This document shows, piece by piece, positions 45,345 through 53,092 of a stretch of 64,000 bases of DNA; positions within the stretch are counted from its first letter, which is position 1; every line of letters begins with the position of its first letter. The stretch lies in assembly GCF_003865075.1 (NCBI RefSeq), contig NZ_BHWB01000003.1, positions 496,001 through 560,000 on the forward strand, in the 5' to 3' direction. Below the pieces are notes generated by a model. That model did no database searches. It saw only the letters and a list, made by a program, of their open reading frames with translations, and was not told the origin of the DNA. The DNA is from Bacteroides faecalis. Lineage in GTDB: Bacteria > Bacteroidota > Bacteroidia > Bacteroidales > Bacteroidaceae. The translations under genes and the position numbers were made by a program.

Positions 45345-47225
45345 CTATTGAATAAACTCTCCAGTAATGTTCACTTGTTTTTGATTGAAAGGGTCTAACA
45401 TCTGATCTATTAAAATAGCCATTTCTCCTCTCAATATATTTCGTGTCATATTCAAATCCTGTAATTTGAAACTTCTCCAAATAGTCTCCGGATCTGTTGT
45501 GATATCCAAGTTTTCTTCATTCGCTATTTCCTGAATAAGTTGAATAGCTTCCTGAATCGTCAGAGTCTCTGCTCCTAACTTTTTCAGTTTTTCTTTTGCA
45601 GTAGGATATATATCGGATAAGCCTTCTAATCCTGTTGCTAATAATACAGTATCAGCTTTCAACCAAGTTTGATTGGACCAATCAACATTTTTTCCTACTC
45701 CCTTCAATATGCCTGTAACACCAATACGTTGATATGAAGCAAATTTAACATCTGTCACAGGAACATCTAAATAAGGAAGTAAATATCCTTTTGCATTTAA
45801 GATAGCATTCTGAACATCACGAACCGGTACTTCACTGATTTTCTGATTATGATTTAACGCCAGTGCCCCCAAAGCACCGGCTGCCTGTCCGATTTGTAAA
45901 ACGACTGGTTGTAAACGCGTTGCTCCATTAACAATATTAGATACGGAAATTGACTTTTCCGCTACAATCAGTCCTTCCACATTTTGAGGTATTAATGTAC
46001 CTAAAGGTAGACCAAATGAAGGCACTGGATGAAAATAGAGATTGGGCAATTCTTCATATCCATGATAACGGGCATGATGATGGTCTACCGGATAATCTCC
46101 CACCGCGATACAGGTACGATATAATTTCTCTTTCTGCGTATATGGATTTATTATTTGATTCAAATCAAAACGAACCAGTCCATGAATTCTTCTGGATTCT
46201 CTATGGTAAGGAATAAAAGGGAGTTTATCTGCTGTAGGAAATTCGTCATCTGCCAAACCTAATGTATTATACCCTAATTCATGTTGTATAAAATAGATAA
46301 AACACATTGTATAATGTTTGGCATTCTCCAAAGCATGTGTACGCTCTTCAGGAGTCATTTCAATCAAGTTGATATAATAATCATTTCCTTCTATCGGCCA
46401 GTTAATCATATACTTCTGATTCGGAAGTTTTCCGTATGTTATCATCATCTCTTTTGACCAGACACGATCCGGCTCCTTAGGAGTCGTGCATATCGGATTT
46501 GCACAGGAACAAGCAAACTCGTTAGGATTGTATCCATCCGGTTTTGGAATAGTAACATCTTTCCCATAATCTTTTAATATTGCAACATAAGTGATATCCT
46601 GCACAATATTATTCTTTTCCTCAGGAGCAATATCTTCATGTGTATCTTCGCGGCTTTCCATACCAATATCGTATTTCACTCCACACATTTTAGCCACATC
46701 TCCTAGCTCTGTAGCGTCAATCAATATTTTGGCCTGAACGATTTTAATTCCTTCTCCTTCAACACTCACTTTAGCAATCCACTTATCTCCTTCTCTTTTT
46801 ATCTCTTTAAGATGAGCATGCTTCCATACTTTAAGATTTTTCTCGGCTTCCACCATTTCGTGAAAAATATTATTTCCAACCGAAGGTTCAAAAAGGACTT
46901 TACTTACCCAACCTGTATTTAGTGAATCTAATCCACCATAGTATTCAATCAATCTATTCTTAAATTCTCCCCAAATTCCTGCCGGTAAATTATAATTTCC
47001 ATCTATAGCACTTACACCTGCTGAAGTCAGCATTCCTCCCAGCCAAGCACTTTCTTCTATAACTAAAGTATTTGTACCCATACGCGCAGCCTGTATACCT
47101 GAAGTTACGCCACTAGCACCACCACCTATAACAAGTATATCTACATTATTTTCTCCTGAACATGTACACGAGATGGAGGATACCATCAAAAGCATACCAT
47201 AGAAGATTTGGAAGAGGTTTTTCAT
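45345..47225 (-). CDS. FAD-dependent oxidoreductase (FAD_oxidored family), exported
   Basis: A 626-residue protein with a lipoprotein-like signal (MVSSISCTCSGEN). The Rossmann FAD-binding motif VIGGGASGVTSGIQAARMG follows at about 33, and the region ILIDATELGDVAKMCGVKYD is typical of PF12831 proteins common in Bacteroides glycan loci. It probably oxidises a sugar or a modified sugar in the periplasm, substrate unknown. First gene of the minus-strand operon, with a good promoter at 47271-47300, divergent from the ROK regulator. Together with DUF1080 in PUL-2 it could belong to a 3-keto-sugar route (inference). Confidence 0.85.
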   Translation of the reverse strand: MKNLFQIFYGMLLMVSSISCTCSGENNVDILVIGGGASGVTSGIQAARMGTNTLVIEESAWLGGMLTSAGVSAIDGNYNLPAGIWGEFKNRLIEYYGGLDSLNTGWVSKVLFEPSVGNNIFHEMVEAEKNLKVWKHAHLKEIKREGDKWIAKVSVEGEGIKIVQAKILIDATELGDVAKMCGVKYDIGMESREDTHEDIAPEEKNNIVQDITYVAILKDYGKDVTIPKPDGYNPNEFACSCANPICTTPKEPDRVWSKEMMITYGKLPNQKYMINWPIEGNDYYINLIEMTPEERTHALENAKHYTMCFIYFIQHELGYNTLGLADDEFPTADKLPFIPYHRESRRIHGLVRFDLNQIINPYTQKEKLYRTCIAVGDYPVDHHHARYHGYEELPNLYFHPVPSFGLPLGTLIPQNVEGLIVAEKSISVSNIVNGATRLQPVVLQIGQAAGALGALALNHNQKISEVPVRDVQNAILNAKGYLLPYLDVPVTDVKFASYQRIGVTGILKGVGKNVDWSNQTWLKADTVLLATGLEGLSDIYPTAKEKLKKLGAETLTIQEAIQLIQEIANEENLDITTDPETIWRSFKLQDLNMTRNILRGEMAILIDQMLDPFNQKQVNITGEFIQ

Positions 47226-47270
47226 TGCAGAATCATTTGGTTACAACGTATCTTAATTAATATCACGCCA

Positions 47271-47300
47271 CAAATATAGACATATTTATTAAATAAACAA
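47271..47300 (-). promoter_or_regulatory. Promoter of the FAD oxidoreductase - DUF4434 - porter - epimerase operon
   Basis: On the minus strand TTG (complement of 47298-47300) is followed after 19 bases by TATATTTG (complement of 47271-47278), an excellent Bacteroides housekeeping promoter. The spacer contains the palindrome TTTATTAAATAAA (47285-47297), symmetric about its central A, a candidate operator for the divergent ROK protein. The rest of the 47226-47571 gap is AT-rich with no other gene. Confidence 0.7.
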
Positions 47301-47536
47301 TAGATAATAAATTATTTTATTATTAAAGTTTATATTAAAAACATATTTCATTAATATAACGAGAATATTTCTCAATCATTAGAGGAAAAACGTCTTTATA
47401 CCTTAATTATATATATAATATAATCAAGTCACCATTAGTATGTAAACTTTCCTCAACCCTAATATATTAAGATCTACTTCTCCTTCCGATTATAACTTTT
47501 CTATTATAAATCCCTGTATTTAATAAAAAAATTAAT

Positions 47537-47544
47537 TATCTTTG
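47537..47544 (+). promoter_or_regulatory. -7 element of the ROK gene
   Basis: TATCTTTG matches TAnnTTTG exactly, 27 bases before the ROK start codon. The -33 position has no clear TTTG. Confidence 0.5.
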
Positions 47545-47571
47545 TAGACATTACAAAAATGAATAAGACAT

Positions 47572-48780
47572 ATGAACCAACAATTCTTGAAAGAAATCGA
47601 AATGGGCTCCAAAAGCGCCCTCGTCAAAAAGCGGATTATTACACATTATATATATAATGGTAGTTCTACTATCCCTGATCTTTCAAAAGAGCTGGATTTA
47701 AGCGTACCCACCGTCACTAAATTTATTGGTGAAATGTGCGAAGACGGATATATTAACGATTACGGAAAACTAGAAACTAGTGGCGGACGCCATCCGAATC
47801 TCTACGGGCTAAACCCTGAATCCGGTTATTTTATAGGGGTGGACATAAAACGGTTTGCAATCAACATAGGGTTGATCAATTTTAAAGGAGATATGATGGA
47901 GTTGAAAATGAATATACCTTATAATTTCGAGAATTCGATAGAAGGAATGAATGAATTATGTCGGCACATTCTCAATTTTATAAATAAACTCACAATTAAT
48001 AAGGAGAAGATTCTAAATATTAATGTAAATTTATCAGGTCGGGTCAATCCTGAATCAGGATATAGTTTCAGCCAGTTTAACTTTGAAGAACGCCCACTAG
48101 CAGATGTTTTATCAGAGAAACTTGGTTATAAGGTTACTGTCGATAACGATACGCGTGCTATGACTTATGGAGAATATATGCAAGGCTGTGTCAAAGGAGA
48201 AAAAGATATCATTTTTGTAAATGTCAGTTGGGGAATAGGTATCGGAATTATTATTGATGGCAAGGTTTACACTGGAAAGTCAGGGTTTTCCGGAGAATTC
48301 GGACATATCAGTGCTTACGATAATGAGATTATTTGCCATTGCGGGAAAAAGGGATGTCTGGAAACAGAAGCTTCCGGTTCTGCTCTCCATCGTATTTTAT
48401 TGGAACGTATCAAAAATGGAGAAAGTTCTATTCTATCAACCCGAATTTCCTCAGAAGAAGATCCCATTACTCTTGACGAAATTATCGCTTCAGTAAACAA
48501 GGAGGATTTATTATGCATTGAGATCGTTGAAGAAATAGGGCAAAAGTTAGGAAAACAAATAGCCGGATTAATCAATATTTTTAACCCGGAATTAGTCATT
48601 ATAGGTGGCACAGTATCATTGACCGGTGATTATATCACACAACCAATAAAAACTGCGGTACGCAAATATTCCTTGAATTTAGTCAATAAGGATTCCGCCA
48701 TTGTCACATCCAAATTAAAAGACAAAGCTGGGATTGTCGGAGCTTGTATGTTGGCACGTAGCAGGATGTTTGAAAGCTAA
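47572..48780 (+). CDS. ROK-family transcriptional regulator (NagC/XylR type)
   Basis: A 402-residue repressor with an N-terminal winged helix-turn-helix (about 20-80: STIPDLSKELDLSVPTVTKF) followed by a ROK sugar-kinase-like domain (about 85-400). The ligand-site segment FGHISAYD and the zinc motif CHCGKKGCLE are intact, and DNDTRAMTYGE contains the usual Asp. ROK repressors of this build sense amino sugars or their phosphates and bind palindromes. It is divergent from the FAD oxidoreductase operon and probably controls it, and perhaps PUL-2 by read-through. It is the only transcriptional regulator in the window, although two PULs are present. Confidence 0.9.
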   Translation: MNQQFLKEIEMGSKSALVKKRIITHYIYNGSSTIPDLSKELDLSVPTVTKFIGEMCEDGYINDYGKLETSGGRHPNLYGLNPESGYFIGVDIKRFAINIGLINFKGDMMELKMNIPYNFENSIEGMNELCRHILNFINKLTINKEKILNINVNLSGRVNPESGYSFSQFNFEERPLADVLSEKLGYKVTVDNDTRAMTYGEYMQGCVKGEKDIIFVNVSWGIGIGIIIDGKVYTGKSGFSGEFGHISAYDNEIICHCGKKGCLETEASGSALHRILLERIKNGESSILSTRISSEEDPITLDEIIASVNKEDLLCIEIVEEIGQKLGKQIAGLINIFNPELVIIGGTVSLTGDYITQPIKTAVRKYSLNLVNKDSAIVTSKLKDKAGIVGACMLARSRMFES

Positions 48781-48807
48781 AATAATGTCATCAATCCTTA
48801 ATACAAT

Positions 48808-48884
48808 TATAGTGACGCTATGAGATAAGTATAGTGTCGGTATATTCTATAAATACTGTCACTATAGTGACTCTATAGTGACAG
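48808..48884. repeat. Repeated TATAGTGAC motifs with hairpin after ROK
   Basis: TATAGTGAC or TATAGTGTC occurs at 48808, 48830, 48863 and 48874. The last two lie in a perfect inverted repeat CTGTCACTATA (48856-48866) / TATAGTGACAG (48874-48884) with a 7-base loop. It could terminate ROK transcription, or be a protein-binding array. Confidence 0.55.
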
Positions 48885-48952
48885 CATCATAGAACAGTGC
48901 TCAAAAAGGCCACTACATTTTAATTAAAGCAAGAAAAAAGACTCCATTTCTT

Positions 48953-48982
48953 TTTGTTTTTTCAAATAAAGCTGTAATTTTG
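48953..48982 (+). promoter_or_regulatory. Promoter of tRNA-Thr
   Basis: TTTG (48953-48956) then 18 bases then TAATTTTG (48975-48982), ending 22 bases before the mature tRNA. Good match to the Bacteroides promoter pattern. Confidence 0.65.
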
Positions 48983-49004
48983 CACGCCATAAACGAGAGA
49001 CAAT

Positions 49005-49077
<73 letters not shown>

Positions 49078-49234
49078 CTCAAACGGAAACCTTTTAATTC
49101 TCTTATATTTAGGAGTTTAGGTTCCCGCTATTTATTTACGAGATCTTCAATTTATAGATTAAAAAAAAGGAAATATTGTCCACCAGTGGACAAAACGACT
49201 TATCCAAAACTTATCCTTTAAATTTTAATCTATT

Positions 49235-49414
49235 ATGGCAACTCTTAAACTAACTATTTTCAAAGCAAAAGTTTTAAAGGACGGGAGGCATAAAATAAGA
49301 ATAGCCGTATGTCATAAGAAAGAGACATGTTATATTGTAACGCGTTTCATTATTGACAACTTGTCGCAGTTTAAAAATGGGCAAGTAACAAAGCGTCCTG
49401 ACGCTTCAATTATT
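49235..49414 (+). pseudogene. Truncated tyrosine recombinase (integrase) N-terminus
   Basis: The first 60 or so codons match the arm-binding N-terminal domain of Bacteroides mobile-element integrases (MATLKLTIFKAKVLKDGRHK, YIVTRFIIDNLSQFKNGQV). Beyond about residue 58 the frame runs into unrelated DNA that is coding on the other strand. The core-binding and catalytic R-H-R-Y domains are absent, so it is a dead remnant of an element integrated near tRNA-Thr. Confidence 0.8.
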
Positions 49415-49551
49415 TGCTCTAAAGTAAAAATCACTTTAGGATATTCTGCTTCTTCCAAACCTGTACGGATGTCAACAAACCAGCTTTCTTTATTCTCACT
49501 AATGATCGCATTCTCAAAACCTTCTACTGTTTTTCCTATAATTGTTTTCAT
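49330..49551 (-). pseudogene. Small unknown gene truncated at the integrase junction
   Basis: A 73-codon frame starting MKTIIGKTVEGFENAIISEN. The first 50 or so residues look like a real soluble protein; the remainder is only the complement of the integrase remnant, so the true 3' end was lost at a junction near 49410. It lies 6 bases after the 75-residue gene and was probably its operon partner on an integrated element. Function not recognised. Confidence 0.45.
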
Positions 49552-49557
49552 GATTGT

Positions 49558-49785
49558 TCATTTATTTAAATTATATTCATTCACTATACTCCAGTCGAAA
49601 TGAGGATATTCCGCAATTGTTACATAGACTGGATGTCCTTGCGCGGATATAGCTGCGTAATGCTCAACATCGCTCAGATCATTAGCTGTCACACCGATTA
49701 CACTACCTATACCTTTCAAAGGTATATCAAAACAAATTTCTGCCGAGAACTTGTGCTTAGGACTTCTTAGACTGTTAGTATTCAT
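49558..49785 (-). CDS. Small hypothetical protein, 75 residues
   Basis: An unrecognised soluble protein with a clear start, composed of beta-type segments (KFSAEICFDIPLKGIGSVIG, GHPVYVTIAEYPHFDW). It sits between an integrase remnant and an IS982-family transposase and is probably cargo of a decayed mobile element. Start at 49785 is the only ATG. Confidence 0.5.
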   Translation of the reverse strand: MNTNSLRSPKHKFSAEICFDIPLKGIGSVIGVTANDLSDVEHYAAISAQGHPVYVTIAEYPHFDWSIVNEYNLNK

Positions 49786-49845
49786 AATCTATTTTTTAGT
49801 TGTTAATACTTTGTTTCTTATTTTGATGTTACAAAGATTTATTGT

Positions 49846-50715
49846 ATGGCCGATGATTTTTGCAAGGAATTTGCATTGCAACAGGAAAAATATATGATTG
49901 AAGACAAGAAGCGGAAGCATCGCAACAAGCCCAACTGCATGAATGACGCTGAGGTTATGGTTATTCTTATTGTGTTCCACTCCAGTGGTTTCCGCTGCTT
50001 CAAGCATTATTACAAGGAGTATATCTGCAAACATCTGAAGCACCTGTTTCCGCGCCAGGTATCCTATAGCCGTTTTGTGGAACTGGAGAAGGAAGTACTG
50101 CTTCCTCTGGTCATTTTCATCAAGAAAATCCTGCTGGACACCTGTACCGGCATCAGTTTTGTTGACTCCACCCCTTTACGTGTCTGTCGTAACCAAAGGA
50201 TTCTGATTCATAAGACATTTGAAGGGATTGCCGAGCGTGGAAAATGTTCTATGGGCTGGTTCTTCGGGTTCAAACTGGATCTGATAATCAATGATAAGGG
50301 TGAGATTCTTAATTTCACGTTTACACTTGGAAATGTAGATGATCGGGAACCATTGAAACGGGGCAAATTCCTGGAGAACATCAAAGGAAAACTATGCGCA
50401 GACAAGGGATATATTGGCCAGGCTCTGTTCGAAAATCTCTTTCTTAACGGTATCCGGCTTGTTACCAAAGTTAAAAACAACATGAGAAACTCCCTGATGA
50501 GTATAGCTGACAAGATTCTGCTCAGAGAAAGAGCCTTGATTGAGACGGTCAATGACGAATTGAAGAACATTGCACAGATAGGACACTTCAGACATCGTTC
50601 GTTCTGTAATTTCATTGCCAATGCATTGTCAGCTATCGCAGCATACTGCTTTTTTGAGAAGAAACCCGCCATTGATGTAAAATTCATCAATAACAGGCAA
50701 CTCGCTATTTTCTGA
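49846..50715 (+). mobile_element. IS982-family transposase gene (element ends not resolved)
   Basis: The coding region gives 289 residues. The DDE triad is visible as FVDSTPLRVC (about 107), LCADKGYIG (about 186) and ALIETVNDELKN (about 242). The ADDFCKEF start and HRSFCNFIANALSAIAAYCFFE end are typical of IS982 transposases, and the length is near normal (about 290-300). The frame stays open upstream of the ATG (VTKIYCMADD) to a TAA, so the native N-terminus may be a few residues longer and the left end of the element partly lost. I could not match terminal inverted repeats. It closes the scar region beside tRNA-Thr. Confidence 0.85.
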
Positions 50716-50801
50716 TTTTATTTTGAACTCACATTATTTTAAGCTAAACTCCTACATTACAGCTTTTATCAATCCATTTACACTTTTTGTTCCCATGAAT
50801 A

Positions 50802-50833
50802 TTTGTATATCAGCACATCTTATTTTATCTTTG
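50802..50833 (+). promoter_or_regulatory. Consensus promoter before the small membrane peptide
   Basis: TTTG (50802-50805), 20 bases, TATCTTTG (50826-50833): a near-ideal Bacteroides promoter, giving a leader of about 90 bases before 50931. Confidence 0.65.
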
Positions 50834-50930
50834 TGCACATCTTAACAAAAGAAGTTAATCACGACAGAATAGCCTATGTAGTTAAGAGATCAATTCACAA
50901 TAACTGATGTAGAACAAAAAATCAAGATTT

Positions 50931-51029
50931 ATGATAGCTCGTATTTTCGCAATGGTTGTAGCAGGTATTATCATAGTATACCTAGTTCGTTTTATAGACA
51001 ATTTTATGTCAAGAAGACGTTTTAAATAA
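50931..51029 (+). CDS. Small single-pass membrane peptide, 32 residues
   Basis: MIARIFAMVVAGIIIVYLVR forms one transmembrane helix followed by a short basic tail (FMSRRRFK), so the C-terminus is probably cytoplasmic. It has a strong upstream promoter and lies 19 bases before the nuclease gene, suggesting co-transcription. No family recognised; too short for confident homology. Could be a small regulatory or membrane-stress peptide. Confidence 0.5.
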   Translation: MIARIFAMVVAGIIIVYLVRFIDNFMSRRRFK

Positions 51030-51048
51030 GTGGTGTTTTAAACAAATA

Positions 51049-51927
51049 ATGAAACGAAGTAAAAAAAGAAAAACATCTACAAAAAGTCCACATTCCAATT
51101 ATAAATTAGGATGTATACTTACAATCATAGTTCTTATTCCCGTCTTGTATGGAATATATCTATATTGTCAGCAACAACCTAAAGTTATCCAACAGGAAAG
51201 TAAGCAACAAATTATCAATAACTCTTATCAAGATCTTGATAAAGAAGGCTTAGAATTACCTATTTCATTAACACCCCGGCAAGAACAAATAATCCATCAC
51301 ACAGGCTACACTGTTTCTTATAACAAAGACTTAAGACTTCCCAACTGGGTTTCTTATGAATTAACTCGTAAAGAATCACAAGGGAAAGAAAAAAGGAACG
51401 ATCGTTTTATTGTTGATCCATTAGTGAATGGCCCGATTGCAACTAATGCTGACTACACTCGATCTGGCTTCGACAAGGGGCATATGGCGCCTGCTGCAGA
51501 TATGAAATGGAGTCCTATAGTTATGAAAGAATCTTTTTATTTTAGCAATGTGTGCCCACAACATCCTCAATTAAACAGAAGAGGATGGAAAAATTTGGAA
51601 GAAAAAATACGAGACTGGGCTATAGCAGACAGTGCAATTATCATCATCTGTGGTCCTATCGTAGAAAAAAATGCTAAAACAATTGGAAAAAATAAGATAG
51701 CAATACCAAAGCAATTTTTTAAAGTTGTTCTCTCTCCTTTTGCAAAACCTATGCGTGCCATTGGTTTTATCTTCAACAATGCACAAGCATTAAATCCTCT
51801 TTCTACATATGTTGTAACAGTAGATAGCGTTGAACAACTTACCGGTATGGATTTCTTTGCACCCTTGCCTGATGAAGTAGAGAATAAAATAGAGGCATAT
51901 GCTAATTATCGCGAATGGCCAGAATAA
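51049..51927 (+). CDS. NUC1-family DNA/RNA non-specific endonuclease, membrane-anchored
   Basis: A 292-residue protein with a basic N-terminus, one transmembrane segment (about 22-44) and a NUC1 (PF01223) domain (about 85-290). The catalytic motif is DKGHMAPAADMKW (His of the DRGH box) with the metal-binding Asn in FSNVCPQHPQLNRRGWKNLE. It cuts nucleic acids, probably outside the inner membrane for nucleotide scavenging or defence. It follows the small peptide and precedes mltG, whose promoter element begins in the gap. Confidence 0.9.
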   Translation: MKRSKKRKTSTKSPHSNYKLGCILTIIVLIPVLYGIYLYCQQQPKVIQQESKQQIINNSYQDLDKEGLELPISLTPRQEQIIHHTGYTVSYNKDLRLPNWVSYELTRKESQGKEKRNDRFIVDPLVNGPIATNADYTRSGFDKGHMAPAADMKWSPIVMKESFYFSNVCPQHPQLNRRGWKNLEEKIRDWAIADSAIIIICGPIVEKNAKTIGKNKIAIPKQFFKVVLSPFAKPMRAIGFIFNNAQALNPLSTYVVTVDSVEQLTGMDFFAPLPDEVENKIEAYANYREWPE

Positions 51928-51944
51928 TCTATTTAAAATCCTTC

Positions 51945-51952
51945 TATCTTTG
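51945..51952 (+). promoter_or_regulatory. -7 element of mltG
   Basis: TATCTTTG lies 28 bases before the mltG start at 51981. No clear -33 TTTG, so strength is uncertain. Confidence 0.4.
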
Positions 51953-51980
51953 TCGCATAAAAAAAATAACGTCTTACAAG

Positions 51981-53009
51981 ATGAAGAAAATAATTCTATT
52001 TACGGTACTGTTAGGGACAATCCTTCTTTGCACAATTACAGGAGGGGCAATCTATTATTATTTATTTGCCCCACAGTTTCATCCTCCAAAAAACGCTTAT
52101 ATATATATAGATCGTGATGACACCACTGACTCAATATATACTAAGATAAAACAAGTAGGTCATGTCAATAGCCTCAAAGGCTTCGATTGGATGGTGAAAT
52201 ATAAAAAACTCAATCAAAACATTCATACAGGACGCTATGTTATCCGTCCGAATGACAATGTATACCATGTTTTTAGCCGTATTTCCAGAGGATATCAAGA
52301 ACCTATAAATCTCACAATTGGAAGCGTTCGTACCATGGACCGACTTGCTCGAAGTGTAGGTAAACAATTGATGATCGACTCTAGCGAAATAGCTAAACTA
52401 TTGTTTGATTCTACCTTTCAACAAAAGATGGGTTACAACGCTGAAACTATGCCATGTCTTTTCATACCCGAAACTTATCAAGTCTACTGGGATATGAGTG
52501 TTGATGAATTCTTTCAACGTATGCAAAAAGAACATGAGCGCTTCTGGAACAAAAATCGCCTATCCCAAGCCACAGCCATTGGGATGACACCATCAGAGGT
52601 CAGCACACTGGCATCTATTGTCGAAGAAGAAACCAATAACAATCAAGAAAAACCAATGGTGGCCGGTTTATATATCAACCGCCTACAAGCTGATATGCCT
52701 CTGCAGGCAGACCCTACCATTAAATTTGCTTTGCAAGATTTTGGTTTGAGACGCATTTCTAATGAAAACCTGAAAATAAATTCACCATATAATACTTACA
52801 TAAATACCGGACTTCCTCCTGGACCTATCCGTATCCCCTCTAAAAAAGGGATAGACAGTGTATTAAATTACACAAAACACAACTACATATACATGTGTGC
52901 AAAAGAGGATTTTTCGGGTACTCACAATTTTGCTTCTAATTATGCTGATCATATGGCAAATGCTAGAAAATATTGGAAAGCACTGAATGAAAGAAAGATT
53001 TTCAAGTAA
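51981..53009 (+). CDS. mltG: Endolytic murein transglycosylase MltG
   Basis: About 342 residues from the chosen start (MKKIILFTVLLGTILLC), which gives the N-terminal membrane anchor; the longer frame from 51915 overlaps the nuclease stop and lacks a good site. The YceG/MltG domain shows a LysM-like N-terminal part and the catalytic Glu in STLASIVEEETN, followed by VAGLYINRL, LQADPTIKFAL, YNTYINTGLPPGPI and SGTHNFASNYADH. It cleaves nascent peptidoglycan strands in the periplasm and sets their length. Confidence 0.93.
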   Translation: MKKIILFTVLLGTILLCTITGGAIYYYLFAPQFHPPKNAYIYIDRDDTTDSIYTKIKQVGHVNSLKGFDWMVKYKKLNQNIHTGRYVIRPNDNVYHVFSRISRGYQEPINLTIGSVRTMDRLARSVGKQLMIDSSEIAKLLFDSTFQQKMGYNAETMPCLFIPETYQVYWDMSVDEFFQRMQKEHERFWNKNRLSQATAIGMTPSEVSTLASIVEEETNNNQEKPMVAGLYINRLQADMPLQADPTIKFALQDFGLRRISNENLKINSPYNTYINTGLPPGPIRIPSKKGIDSVLNYTKHNYIYMCAKEDFSGTHNFASNYADHMANARKYWKALNERKIFK

Positions 53010-53010
53010 A

Positions 53011-53044
53011 TTTGTGATAAAACGAGATGAAAAGGCTATCTTTG
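53011..53044 (+). promoter_or_regulatory. Promoter of the iorA-iorB-paaK operon
   Basis: TTTG (53011-53014), 22 bases, TATCTTTG (53037-53044), 48 bases before the iorA start. Good -7 match, slightly long spacer. Confidence 0.55.
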
Positions 53045-53092
53045 TCCAATAGAATAACAAACTGTGATCAACACTAATAAAAGAAATTATAT

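Noticed and set aside
49235..49603. 122-codon frame as an intact integrase or DNA-binding protein
   Set aside because: Only the first 58 or so codons match integrases; the rest is the complement of a minus-strand gene, and the catalytic domain is missing.
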